Shown here: in pieces, positions 22,106-30,542 of the stretch
Numbering within the stretch: position 1 is the first letter of the stretch
Layout: every line of letters begins with the position of its first letter
NCBI RefSeq assembly: GCF_902833045.1
Contig: NZ_CADFDU010000002.1
Coordinates: 620,001 to 684,000, forward strand
Direction of reading: 5' to 3'
Source: Burkholderia sp. BCC0322
Lineage (GTDB): Bacteria; Pseudomonadota; Gammaproteobacteria; Burkholderiales; Burkholderiaceae
DNA length: 64,000 nucleotides
Notes under the pieces: model-generated
What the model was told of the DNA's origin: nothing
Seen by the model: the letters and a program-made list of their open reading frames with translations, nothing else
Databases searched by the model: none
Position numbers and translations under genes: made by a program

Positions 22106-23140
22106 ATGATCGAAATACGCAATCTTTCGCAGCGTTTCCCCGGGCCGAGCGGCTGGGTCGAGGCGCTGCACAACGTCAACCTGACGATCCCGCAGGGCGA
22201 GGTGTTCGGCATCATCGGCCGAAGCGGCGCCGGCAAGAGCACGCTCGTGCGCACCATCAACCTGCTCACGCGGCCGACCGAAGGCAATGTCGTCGTCGGC
22301 GGGCGCGATCTCACGCTGCTGCCCGCTGGCGCGCTGCGCGAGGCGCGCCGCGAGATCGGCATGATCTTCCAGCACTTCAACCTGCTGTCGTCGCGCACGG
22401 TGTTCGACAACGTCGCACTGCCGCTGGAACTGGCCGGCGCAAGCCGTGCCGAGATCGAGGCCGCCGTGCTGCCGCTGCTCGACCTCGTCGGGCTGTCCGC
22501 GCAAAAGGATCGCTATCCGTCGCAGATCAGCGGCGGGCAGAAGCAGCGCGTCGGCATCGCACGCGCGCTCGCGAGCCAGCCAAAGGTGCTGCTGTCGGAC
22601 GAAGCGACGTCCGCGCTCGATCCCGAGACCACGCGTTCGATCCTCGACCTGCTGAAGCGCATCAACCGCGAACTCGGCCTGACGATCGTGCTGATCACGC
22701 ACCAGATGGAAGTGATCAAGCAGGTGTGCGATCGCGTCGCGGTGCTCGATGCAGGGCGGGTGGTCGAGGAAGGCCGCGTGATCGACGTGTTCCTGCAGCC
22801 GCATCACGAAGTGACGCGCGCGCTGATCGGCGACGTGATTGCGCAGGAATTGCCGCCCGCACTGAAGGCGCGCGTGGCCGAGCGGCTGAAGACCGGCAGC
22901 GGGCATCTGCTGCGGCTTGCGTTCACGGGCTCGGGTGTCGACCAGCCGATCCTGTCTGAGACGATCCGCCGGTACGAACTCGATTTCAACATCCTGCACG
23001 GCCAGATCGACGAGATCCAGGGGCAGGCATTCGGTTCGCTCGCGGTGCTCGCGGGCGGCGAGCCGGGCAAGGTCGGGCAGGCGCTCGCGTTCCTGCGCGA
23101 GCAAGGTGTGGTGGTAGAGGAGCTTTCGTATGTTGAGTGA
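22106..23140 (+). CDS. metN: Methionine ABC transporter ATP-binding protein
   Basis: ATPase of the MetNIQ methionine importer. The 344-residue protein shows Walker [10 protein letters not shown], the ABC signature [14 protein letters not shown], Walker [13 protein letters not shown] and a C-terminal NIL domain (about 265-344) that in E. coli senses methionine. The start is the ATG at 22106 ([13 protein letters not shown]); an in-frame ATG at 21977 would translate through the leader hairpin and is not supported. There is no Shine-Dalgarno, because a hairpin abuts the start. It overlaps metI by 11 bp. Confidence 0.95.
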   Translation: MIEIRNLSQRFPGPSGWVEALHNVNLTIPQGEVFGIIGRSGAGKSTLVRTINLLTRPTEGNVVVGGRDLTLLPAGALREARREIGMIFQHFNLLSSRTVFDNVALPLELAGASRAEIEAAVLPLLDLVGLSAQKDRYPSQISGGQKQRVGIARALASQPKVLLSDEATSALDPETTRSILDLLKRINRELGLTIVLITHQMEVIKQVCDRVAVLDAGRVVEEGRVIDVFLQPHHEVTRALIGDVIAQELPPALKARVAERLKTGSGHLLRLAFTGSGVDQPILSETIRRYELDFNILHGQIDEIQGQAFGSLAVLAGGEPGKVGQALAFLREQGVVVEELSYVE

Positions 23141-23783
23141 GATGTTCGATATGTTCGTGCAGTCGTTCTGGGAGACGCTGATCATGGTCGGCATCTCCGG
23201 GGCGGTCGGCGCGCTCGTCGGCCTGCCGCTCGGCGTGCTGCTTTACCTGACCGATCGCCAGGGCGTACTGCAGAACCTCGCGGTGAATCGCGTGCTCGGC
23301 GGCATCGTGAATGCCGTCCGCTCGACGCCGTTCATCATCCTGCTGGTCGCGGTGATTCCGTTTACGCGGCTCGTCACGGGTTCGTCGATCGGCACGGCCG
23401 CGGCGGTCGTGCCGCTGACGCTCGCTGCCGCGCCGTTCATCGCGCGTCTCGTCGAGACGGCGTTGCGCGAAGTCGACCGCGGGCTGATCGAGGCTGCGCA
23501 GTCGATGGGCGCGACCACGTCGCAGATCGTCTTCAAGGTGCTGCTGCCCGAATCGCTGCCGGGCGTCGTCGCGGGCCTGACGATCACGTTCGTGTCGCTG
23601 GTCGGCTATTCGGCAATGGCCGGTGCGATCGGCGGCGGCGGCCTCGGCGATCTCGGGATTCGCTACGGCTACCAGCGCTATCTGCCGGAAGTGATGTGGA
23701 CGGTGGTTGCGATCCTGATCGTGTTCGTGCAGATCGTGCAGTCGTTCGGCGACTGGCTCGTCCGCCGGCTGAGCCACAAGTAA
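23130..23783 (+). CDS. metI: Methionine ABC transporter permease
   Basis: Inner-membrane permease of the methionine importer, 217 residues with about five transmembrane helices. The EAA-type coupling loop for MetN is visible in [33 protein letters not shown] (the stretch EAAQSMGA holds the core). It begins inside the end of metN, indicating translational coupling, and is followed 29 bp later by metQ. Confidence 0.95.
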   Translation: MLSEMFDMFVQSFWETLIMVGISGAVGALVGLPLGVLLYLTDRQGVLQNLAVNRVLGGIVNAVRSTPFIILLVAVIPFTRLVTGSSIGTAAAVVPLTLAAAPFIARLVETALREVDRGLIEAAQSMGATTSQIVFKVLLPESLPGVVAGLTITFVSLVGYSAMAGAIGGGGLGDLGIRYGYQRYLPEVMWTVVAILIVFVQIVQSFGDWLVRRLSHK

Positions 23784-23812
23784 AACAAGGTTGATCCGCT
23801 AGGGGACACTCG

Positions 23813-24607
23813 ATGCAACGACGCTTCATGCTGAAATTCGCGGCGGCACTGGGCGCGGCCGCGCTGTTCGCGGGCGCGCACGCGCAGGCCGAAACCATCA
23901 AGGTGGGCGTGACGGGCGGCCCGCACGCGCAGATCATGGAGGCGGTGAAGAAGGTCGCGGCGAAGAGCGGCCTCGACATCCGCATCGTCGAATTCTCCGA
24001 TTACGTGCAGCCGAATGCCGCGCTTGCGTCGGGCGACCTCGACGCGAACAGCTACCAGCACGATCCGTATCTGCAGGCGCAGGTGAAGGATCGCGGCTAC
24101 AAGCTGATCAAGGTGGCGGATACCGTCACGTTTCCGATGGGCATCTATTCGAAGCGCGTGAAGTCGCTGGCCGAACTGAAGCCCGGCGCGCGCATCGCGA
24201 TTCCGAACGATCCGACCAACGGCGGTCGTGCGCTCCTGTTGCTGCAAAAGCAGGGCCTGCTGAAGCTGCGCGCGGATGCGGGGCTGAAGGCGACGCCGCT
24301 CGATATCGTCGACAATCCGCGCAAGCTGAAGATCGTCGAACTTGATGCGGCGCAGATTCCGCGCTCGCTCGGTGACGTCGACGCGGCCGCGATCAATACC
24401 AACTACGCGATGGAAGCGGGGTTGAAACCGAAACAGGACGCGATCGCGATCGAGGGTCCGAACGGCCCGTACGCGAACATCCTCGCGATCCGCGAGGCGG
24501 ATCGGAACAAGCCGTGGGTCGCGAAACTGGTCGCGGCCTATCATTCGGCCGATGTGAAGCAGTTCATCGAAGGCAAGTTCGGCGGCGCGGTTATTGCCGC
24601 CTGGTAA
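23813..24607 (+). CDS. metQ: Methionine ABC transporter substrate-binding protein
   Basis: Periplasmic NlpA/MetQ-type receptor, 264 residues, with a signal peptide (MQRRFMLKFAAALGAAALFAGAHAQA) and the family start of the mature protein ETIKVGVTGGPHAQIME. No lipobox cysteine is present near the cleavage site, so it should be soluble in the periplasm rather than lipid-anchored as in E. coli. AGGGG seven bases before the ATG is a good ribosome site. It ends the metNIQ operon, followed by a terminator. Confidence 0.94.
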   Translation: MQRRFMLKFAAALGAAALFAGAHAQAETIKVGVTGGPHAQIMEAVKKVAAKSGLDIRIVEFSDYVQPNAALASGDLDANSYQHDPYLQAQVKDRGYKLIKVADTVTFPMGIYSKRVKSLAELKPGARIAIPNDPTNGGRALLLLQKQGLLKLRADAGLKATPLDIVDNPRKLKIVELDAAQIPRSLGDVDAAAINTNYAMEAGLKPKQDAIAIEGPNGPYANILAIREADRNKPWVAKLVAAYHSADVKQFIEGKFGGAVIAAW

Positions 24608-24651
24608 CAGGCGAGGCACGGGGCGCCCGGCGGGATTAGAGTCGATGATCG

Positions 24652-24680
24652 AAAACCCGGGCTTTGCGTCCGGGTTTTTT
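24652..24680 (+). terminator. Intrinsic terminator after metQ
   Basis: AAAACCCGG and CCGGGTTTT arms around a nine-base loop end in a T-run, 44 bases after the metQ stop codon. Confidence 0.88.
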
Positions 24681-24686
24681 CTCTTT

Positions 24687-24710
24687 TAAAATAGAACGAC
24701 CGTTCGCTAT
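24687..24710 (+). promoter_or_regulatory. Candidate TetR-type operator over a -10 element upstream of etfB
   Basis: GAACG-AC-CGTTC (24694-24705) is a perfect inverted repeat of the kind bound by TetR-family repressors. It begins two bases after a TAAAAT hexamer (24687-24692) that would serve as a -10, so occupancy would block the start of transcription toward etfB, about 130 bp downstream. The nearest gene upstream is terminated just before it. Confidence 0.5.
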
Positions 24711-24835
24711 CATTGGCGCGTCGCCAAGAAGCGGTATCCTCGACAGCCACGAAGGTTGGGTCCGCTTGGCCGCGCAGTCATGAGGCCTCGCTATAGAATG
24801 GCCTCTGGTCGTATTCGTAACTTTGGAGCGTGTGC

Positions 24836-25585
24836 ATGAAAATCCTGGTGCCAGTGAAAAGAGTGGTCGATTACAACGTGAAGGTCCGCGTGAAGTCGGA
24901 CAACACGGGTGTCGACATCGCGAACGTGAAGATGTCGATGAACCCGTTCGACGAAATCGCGGTTGAAGAAGCCGTGCGCCTGAAGGAAGCGGGCGTGGCG
25001 ACCGAAGTGATCGCCGTGTCGGTGGGTGTCGCGCAAGCGCAGGAAACGCTGCGCACGGCGCTGGCGATCGGCGCGGATCGCGCGATCCTCGTCGAGTCGA
25101 CCGACAGCGTCGAGCCGCTGGCCGTCGCGAAGATCCTGAAGGCGCTGGTCGACAAGGAACAGCCGCAGATGGTGATCCTTGGCAAGCAAGCGATCGACGA
25201 CGATTCGAACCAGACGGGCCAGATGCTGGCGGCGCTGGCAGGCCTCCCGCAAGCGACGTTCGCATCGAAGGTCACGGTGGCCGACGGCAAGGCAACGGTC
25301 GCACGCGAAGTCGACGGCGGCGCGGAAACGCTGTCGCTGACGCTGCCGGCGGTGATCACGACCGACCTGCGCCTGAACGAGCCGCGTTATGTGACGCTGC
25401 CGAACATCATGAAGGCGAAGAAGAAGCCGCTGGAAACCGTGAAGCCGGAAGACCTGGGCGTGGATGTGACGCCGCGTCTGAAGACGCTGAAGGTGGTCGA
25501 GCCGCCGAAGCGCGCGGCCGGCGTGAAGGTGCCGGACGTGAAGACGCTGGTCGAGAAGCTGAAGACCGAAGCCAAGGTGCTGTAA
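24836..25585 (+). CDS. etfB: Electron transfer flavoprotein beta subunit
   Basis: Small subunit of ETF, which takes electrons from acyl-CoA dehydrogenases and passes them to ETF-ubiquinone oxidoreductase. The 249-residue protein shows the ETF-beta signatures [19 protein letters not shown] and the AMP-binding region [19 protein letters not shown]. The start is ATG 24836 with GGAG seven bases upstream; a GTG six bases earlier is less likely. It is followed 16 bp later by etfA. Confidence 0.96.
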   Translation: MKILVPVKRVVDYNVKVRVKSDNTGVDIANVKMSMNPFDEIAVEEAVRLKEAGVATEVIAVSVGVAQAQETLRTALAIGADRAILVESTDSVEPLAVAKILKALVDKEQPQMVILGKQAIDDDSNQTGQMLAALAGLPQATFASKVTVADGKATVAREVDGGAETLSLTLPAVITTDLRLNEPRYVTLPNIMKAKKKPLETVKPEDLGVDVTPRLKTLKVVEPPKRAAGVKVPDVKTLVEKLKTEAKVL

Positions 25586-25601
25586 GAGGGAGCGGAAAGA
25601 A

Positions 25602-26537
25602 ATGACGATTCTGGTGATTGCAGAACACGACAACGCGTCGATCAAGGCCGCGACGCTGAACACGGTGGCGGCGGCAGCGAAGATTGGCGGCGACATTCAC
25701 GTGCTGGTCGCGGGCCACAATGCGCAGGCGGCTGCGGACGCGGCAGCGAAGATCGCAGGCGTGTCGAAGGTACTCCTGGCCGACGCGCCGCAACTCGAAG
25801 CGGGCCTCGCGGAAAACGTCGAAGCGACCGCGCTGAACATCGCGAAGGACTACTCGCACATCCTCGCGCCGGCGACGGCGTACGGCAAGAATATCGCGCC
25901 GCGTATCGCCGCGAAGCTGGACGTTGCGCAGATCTCGGACATCACGGCGGTCGATTCGGCCGACACGTTCGAGCGCCCGATCTACGCGGGCAATGCGATC
26001 GCGACGGTGCAGTCGAGCGACCCGATCAAGGTCATCACGGTGCGTGCGACGGGTTTCGATCCGGTTGCTGCTGAAGGCGGCAGCGCGTCGGTCGAGAAGA
26101 TTGAAGCGGCGGCAGATGCAGGCAAGTCGCAGTTCGTGAGCCGTGAGGTGACGAAGCTGGACCGTCCGGAACTCACGAGCGCAAGCATCATCGTGTCGGG
26201 CGGCCGTGGCCTCGGTAGCGGCGAGAACTACACGAAGGTGCTGGAGCCGCTGGCGGACAAGCTGAGCGCGGCACTGGGCGCATCGCGCGCGGCAGTCGAC
26301 GCCGGCTACGTGCCGAACGACTACCAGGTCGGCCAGACCGGGAAGATCGTCGCGCCGCAGCTGTACATCGCGGTCGGCATCTCGGGTGCGATCCAGCACC
26401 TGGCAGGCATGAAGGATTCGAAGGTGATCGTCGCGATCAACAAGGATCCCGAAGCGCCGATCTTCAGCGTGGCCGACTACGGCCTCGTCGGCGATCTGTT
26501 CGCGCTCGTGCCGGAGCTCGTGGCCGAGCTCGGCTAA
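25602..26537 (+). CDS. etfA: Electron transfer flavoprotein alpha subunit
   Basis: FAD-binding large subunit of ETF, 311 residues. The C-terminal FAD domain is clear: [12 protein letters not shown], then [21 protein letters not shown], and the ETF-alpha signature [17 protein letters not shown] with [14 protein letters not shown]. It forms an operon with etfB and ends at a strong terminator before an acyl-CoA dehydrogenase gene, its likely redox partner. Confidence 0.96.
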   Translation: MTILVIAEHDNASIKAATLNTVAAAAKIGGDIHVLVAGHNAQAAADAAAKIAGVSKVLLADAPQLEAGLAENVEATALNIAKDYSHILAPATAYGKNIAPRIAAKLDVAQISDITAVDSADTFERPIYAGNAIATVQSSDPIKVITVRATGFDPVAAEGGSASVEKIEAAADAGKSQFVSREVTKLDRPELTSASIIVSGGRGLGSGENYTKVLEPLADKLSAALGASRAAVDAGYVPNDYQVGQTGKIVAPQLYIAVGISGAIQHLAGMKDSKVIVAINKDPEAPIFSVADYGLVGDLFALVPELVAELG

Positions 26538-26573
26538 CGCAGTGTGACGCTTCGGCGGTAAGCACACGAGAAG

Positions 26574-26600
26574 AGGGGCGCGACGAGCGCCCCTTTTTTT
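26574..26600 (+). terminator. Intrinsic terminator after etfA
   Basis: AGGGGCGC and GCGCCCCT arms around GACGA are followed by a seven-T run. It separates etfBA from the following acyl-CoA dehydrogenase gene, which may still receive read-through. Confidence 0.9.
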
Positions 26601-26635
26601 CGCCATCGACAGAAGAGAGAGGAGGGAGACACATC

Positions 26636-28426
26636 ATGAGCTATCACGCCCCCGTCAAGGACATGCTGTTCGTGCTGAAGGAACTGGCCGGCATCGACGC
26701 CGTTGCGCAGTTGCCGGGCTTCGAGGATGCCGGCTACGACACGGCGCAGGCCGTGCTCGACGAATCCGCGAAATTCTGCGGCGAGGTGCTGGCGCCGCTG
26801 AACGTCGAAGGCGACCGCAATCCGAGCAGCTGGAAGGACGGCGTCGTGACCGCGACGCCGGGCTTCGGCGAAGCGTTCCGCCAGTTCGTCGAAGGCGGCT
26901 GGCAGGGGCTGCAGCATCCGGCCGAGTACGACGGCCAGGGGCTGCCGAAGCTGATCGCGACGCCGTGCATCGAGATGCTGAACGCGTCGAACTTGTCGTT
27001 CGCGCTGTGCCCGCTGCTCACCGACGGCGCGATCGAGGCGCTGCTGACGGCCGGCACCGACGAGCAGAAGCAGCGCTACGTGCCGAAGCTGATCTCGGGC
27101 GAATGGACCGGCACGATGAACCTGACCGAGCCGCAGGCGGGCTCCGATCTGGCGCTGGTGCGCTCGCGCGCGGAGCCGCAGGGCGACGGCACGTACAAGG
27201 TGTTCGGCACGAAGATCTTCATCACGTGGGGCGAGCACGACATGGCGGAGAACATCGTCCACCTGGTGCTGGCGCGCACGCCGAACGCGCCGGAAGGCGT
27301 GAAGGGCATCTCGCTGTTCATCGTGCCGAAGTTCATGGTCAACGACGACGGCTCGCTGGGCGCGCGCAACGACGTGCACTGCGTGTCGATCGAGCACAAG
27401 CTCGGGATCAAGGCGAGCCCGACGGCGGTGCTGCAATATGGCGACCACGGCGGCGCGATCGGCTACCTGGTCGGCGAGGAAAACCGCGGCCTCGAATACA
27501 TGTTCATCATGATGAACGCGGCGCGCTTCGGGGTCGGGATGCAGGGGATCGGCGTGGCCGACCGCGCCTACCAGAAGGCGGCGGAATTCGCGAAGGAGCG
27601 CGTGCAGAGCCGCCCGGTGGACGGTTCGGCCAAGCAGTCGGTGACGATCATCCATCACCCGGACGTGCGCCGCATGCTCGGCACGATGCGCGCGCTGACC
27701 GAAGGCGCGCGGGCGCTGGCCTACGTGGCCGCCGCGCACAGCGACATTGCCCACCGCCATTCGGACGAGGCGACGCGTGCGCGTCATCAGGCAATCTACG
27801 AGTATCTGGTGCCGGTGGTGAAGGGCTGGAGCACGGAGATGGTGAACGACGTCGCGAGCCTGGGCGTGCAGGTGCACGGCGGGATGGGTTTCATCGAGGA
27901 GACGGGCGCGGCGCAGTATTACCGCGATGCACGTATCCTGGCGATCTACGAAGGCACGACGGCGATCCAGGCGAACGACCTGGTGGGCCGCAAGACGATG
28001 CGCGACGGCGGCGCGGTGGCGAAGGCGCTGATCGCGGAGATCGGCGAGACGGTGGCGGCGCTGGGCAAGCTGGACGGCGCGGCGGCCGCGTCGGTGAAGG
28101 CGCAGTTGGAGAAGGGCGCGAAGGCGCTGTCGTCGGTGGTGGATTACGTGGTGGCGAACGTGAAGCAGGACCCGAACGCGGTGTTCGCGGGCAGCGTGCC
28201 GTACCTGAAGCTGGCGGGCGTGGTGCTGTGCGGGTGGCAGATGGGCCGCGCGCTGGTGGCGGCGCAGGCGAGGCGCGCGAGCGACCCGGCGTTCTTCGAT
28301 GCGAAGATCGCGATCGCGCAATGCTACGCGGAGCACGTGCTGGTGCAGGCCGGCGCGCTCGAAGCGTCGATCGTCGGCACGAAGGGCAACGAGGGCGTGC
28401 TCGCGTTGACGGAAGACCAGTTCTGA
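26636..28426 (+). CDS. Acyl-CoA dehydrogenase (long, about 600-residue type)
   Basis: FAD-dependent alpha,beta-dehydrogenation of an acyl-CoA, with electrons going to ETF. The 596-residue protein has the N-terminal extension (SYHAPVKDMLFVLKELAGID), the FAD-binding MNLTEPQAGSDLALVRSRAE region, the C-terminal helical domain with the family signature (RDARILAIYEGTTAIQANDLVGRK), and a final domain found in the AidB/DmdC-like long subfamily. GGAGG upstream of the ATG is a strong ribosome site. The substrate chain cannot be read. Its position after etfBA supports an ETF-linked role. Confidence 0.93.
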   Translation: MSYHAPVKDMLFVLKELAGIDAVAQLPGFEDAGYDTAQAVLDESAKFCGEVLAPLNVEGDRNPSSWKDGVVTATPGFGEAFRQFVEGGWQGLQHPAEYDGQGLPKLIATPCIEMLNASNLSFALCPLLTDGAIEALLTAGTDEQKQRYVPKLISGEWTGTMNLTEPQAGSDLALVRSRAEPQGDGTYKVFGTKIFITWGEHDMAENIVHLVLARTPNAPEGVKGISLFIVPKFMVNDDGSLGARNDVHCVSIEHKLGIKASPTAVLQYGDHGGAIGYLVGEENRGLEYMFIMMNAARFGVGMQGIGVADRAYQKAAEFAKERVQSRPVDGSAKQSVTIIHHPDVRRMLGTMRALTEGARALAYVAAAHSDIAHRHSDEATRARHQAIYEYLVPVVKGWSTEMVNDVASLGVQVHGGMGFIEETGAAQYYRDARILAIYEGTTAIQANDLVGRKTMRDGGAVAKALIAEIGETVAALGKLDGAAAASVKAQLEKGAKALSSVVDYVVANVKQDPNAVFAGSVPYLKLAGVVLCGWQMGRALVAAQARRASDPAFFDAKIAIAQCYAEHVLVQAGALEASIVGTKGNEGVLALTEDQF

Positions 28427-28451
28427 CCGGCTGACGATTCGATGAAATGAA

Positions 28452-28480
28452 AAAGGCGCCCCTCGGGGCGCCTTTCTTTT
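28452..28480. terminator. Bidirectional terminator between the acyl-CoA dehydrogenase gene and dadA
   Basis: A perfect 11-bp stem AAAGGCGCCCC/GGGGCGCCTTT with a two-base centre is flanked by an A-run on one side and CTTTTT on the other, so it serves both convergent genes. Confidence 0.9.
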
Positions 28481-28519
28481 TGATGCCTGCCGGCTTGTAT
28501 GGCCGCGGGCGTCGTCGGC

Positions 28520-29806
28520 TTATGCGTATGCCGGGCGCGTCGGGCCGGCCACGTCCTTCAGGTAACGATGCACCGACAGGTCGTCGGCCTGGATCGCGGG
28601 CATCTTGCCCGAGATCAGGTCCGCGAGCAGCTGGCCCGAGCCGCACGACATCGTCCAGCCGAGCGTGCCGTGGCCGGTGTTCAGGAACAGGTTCGACACC
28701 GGCGTGCGACCGACGATCGGCGTGCCGTCCGGCGTCATCGGGCGCAGGCCCGTCCAGAACGTCGCCTTCGACGTGTCGCCGCCACCCGGGAACAGGTCGT
28801 TCACGCACATTTCGAGCGTTTCGCGGCGCGCGGCGCGCAGCTTCTTGTCGAAGCCGACGATTTCCGCCATGCCGCCGACGCGGATGCGCTGGTCGAAACG
28901 CGTGATTGCGATCTTGTAGGTCTCGTCGAGCACGGTCGACACGGGCGCGGCCGCTTCGTTGACGATCGGCGCGGTGATCGAATAACCCTTCAGCGGATAG
29001 ACGGGGATCTTCATCAGGTTCGAGATGAAGCGGGTCGAGTACGAGCCGAGCGCGACGACGTACGCGTCCGCGCGCACCGTCTCGCTGCCGCACTGCACGC
29101 CGGCGATCTTGCCGCCCGCGATCGCGAGCGCATCGATTGGCGTGTTGTAGCGGAATTTCACGCCGAGCGATTCCGCGAGCGCGGCAAGGCGCGTCGTGAA
29201 CAGCTGGCAGTCGCCCGTTTCGTCACCCGGCAGGCGCAGGCCGCCCGTCAGCTTGTGCGAGACGGCGGCGAGTGCCGGTTCGGCTTTCTTCAGGTCGGCC
29301 GGCGACAGCAGCTCGAACGGCACGTTCGCTTCCTGCAGGACGGCGATGTCCTTCGCCGCGCCGTCGAGTTGCTGCTGCGTGCGGAACAACTGCAGCGTGC
29401 CGCCCGTGCGCCCTTCGTACTGGATGCCGGTATCGGCGCGCAGCGCCTGCAGGCAGTCACGGCTGTATTCGGCAAGGCGGACCATGCGGCCCTTGTTGAC
29501 TGCATAGCGCTCGGCCGTGCAGTTGCGCAGCATCTGGTACATCCACTGGAGCTGGAAGCGCGTGCCGTCGAGGCGGATTGCGAGCGGCGCATGCTTTTCG
29601 AACATCCACTTGACGGCCTTCAGCGGCACGCCGGGCGCGGCCCACGGCGCGGCATAGCCGGGGGAAATCTGGCCCGCGTTCGCGAAGCTCGTCTCGAGCG
29701 CCGGGCCGGCTTCCCGGTCGATCACAGTGACTTCATGACCGGCGCGCGCGAGGTAATACGCGCTTGCCACGCCCACCACACCGCTGCCCAGAATGACGAC
29801 TCGCAT
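28520..29806 (-). CDS. dadA: D-amino acid dehydrogenase small subunit
   Basis: FAD enzyme that oxidises D-amino acids, chiefly D-alanine, to 2-oxo acids at the inner face of the membrane. The 428-residue length matches DadA. The N-terminal dinucleotide motif is [30 protein letters not shown], and the late [20 protein letters not shown] segment is typical. The start is the ATG at 29806; a 14-residue extension from 29848 is unsupported. It is divergent from an Lrp-type regulator, which probably controls it. No alanine racemase gene lies beside it. Confidence 0.94.
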   Translation of the reverse strand: MRVVILGSGVVGVASAYYLARAGHEVTVIDREAGPALETSFANAGQISPGYAAPWAAPGVPLKAVKWMFEKHAPLAIRLDGTRFQLQWMYQMLRNCTAERYAVNKGRMVRLAEYSRDCLQALRADTGIQYEGRTGGTLQLFRTQQQLDGAAKDIAVLQEANVPFELLSPADLKKAEPALAAVSHKLTGGLRLPGDETGDCQLFTTRLAALAESLGVKFRYNTPIDALAIAGGKIAGVQCGSETVRADAYVVALGSYSTRFISNLMKIPVYPLKGYSITAPIVNEAAAPVSTVLDETYKIAITRFDQRIRVGGMAEIVGFDKKLRAARRETLEMCVNDLFPGGGDTSKATFWTGLRPMTPDGTPIVGRTPVSNLFLNTGHGTLGWTMSCGSGQLLADLISGKMPAIQADDLSVHRYLKDVAGPTRPAYA

Positions 29807-29951
29807 AGCTGCTCCAGATGGAAGGGACCAGATCGAGGCCGGGCGCACCCGCGGCTCCGTGTAACCTCTAGCTGATCTAGTTTTTTGCGCTATGGTATTG
29901 TCGAATGTGTAGGTTTTGTTATCGTATTTTTCAGGTTTTCAGCAGAAACAA

Positions 29952-30440
29952 ATGAGAACGCAACGTCAGCCCGTACGCTCGCTCGACAAGCTCGACCGGC
30001 GCATCCTGAGACTGCTCCAGGACGACGGCCGGATGGCGATGAAAGACCTCGCGGAACAGGTCGGACTGACCGTCACACCGTGTATCGAGCGCGTACGGCG
30101 CATGGAGCGGGATGGCGTGATCACCGGCTATCACGCGCGCGTCGATCCCCACCAGCTCGATGCCGCACTGTTGGTGTTCGTCGAGATCACGCTCGGCCAC
30201 AAGGGCGGCAACATGTTCGAACAATTCCGCCGGGAAGTGATGAAGATCGACGAGGTGCTCGAATGCCATCTTGTGTCCGGTGATTTCGACTACCTGATCA
30301 AGGCGCGGATCGGCGAGATGGCCGACTACCGGAAGCTGCTCGGCGACATCCTGCTGCAGTTGCCCGGCGCCGTGCAGTCGAAGAGCTATGTCGTGATGGA
30401 AGAAATCAAGGAGACGCTGACGATCGCGGTGGGCGACTGA
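29952..30440 (+). CDS. Lrp/AsnC-family transcriptional regulator
   Basis: 162-residue regulator with an N-terminal winged helix-turn-helix (LDKLDRRILRLLQDDGRMAMKDLAEQVGLTVTPCIERVRRMERDGVI) core, of which the DLAEQVGLTVTPCIERV stretch is the recognition region, and a C-terminal RAM effector domain (CHLVSGDFDYLIKARIG). Divergent transcription from dadA across a 145-bp A+T-rich gap suggests control of D-amino acid use, by analogy with DadR/BkdR-type regulators. The start chosen is ATG 29952; an in-frame ATG at 29916 would add 12 residues. Confidence 0.92.
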   Translation: MRTQRQPVRSLDKLDRRILRLLQDDGRMAMKDLAEQVGLTVTPCIERVRRMERDGVITGYHARVDPHQLDAALLVFVEITLGHKGGNMFEQFRREVMKIDEVLECHLVSGDFDYLIKARIGEMADYRKLLGDILLQLPGAVQSKSYVVMEEIKETLTIAVGD

Positions 30441-30478
30441 TGCGCCTGCGGCAGGCCGTCGGGCCCTTTATCCTGCCC

Positions 30479-30524
30479 TTGGCATGCTGCGCCTAATACT
30501 GTATAAATGTACAGTATTAGGCGC
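30479..30524 (+). promoter_or_regulatory. Promoter with an embedded SOS (LexA) box
   Basis: TTGGCA (30479-30484) and TATAAA (30502-30507) are spaced 17 bp apart, a strong sigma-70 promoter. The LexA consensus CTGT-N8-ACAG occupies 30499-30514, with flanks giving TACTGTATAAATGTACAGTA at 30497-30516. The surrounding palindrome is longer still: 15-bp perfect arms (30489-30503 and 30510-30524) around TAAATG. The operator covers the -10 and the start point, so LexA should repress. Confidence 0.88.
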
Positions 30525-30542
30525 TGGCGAATGGGTGGGCAC

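Noticed and set aside
26965-28434. A 489-residue Gly/Arg-rich frame on the plus strand inside the acyl-CoA dehydrogenase gene.
   Set aside because: It is the +1-shifted shadow of the real enzyme, with composition typical of out-of-frame GC-rich sequence.
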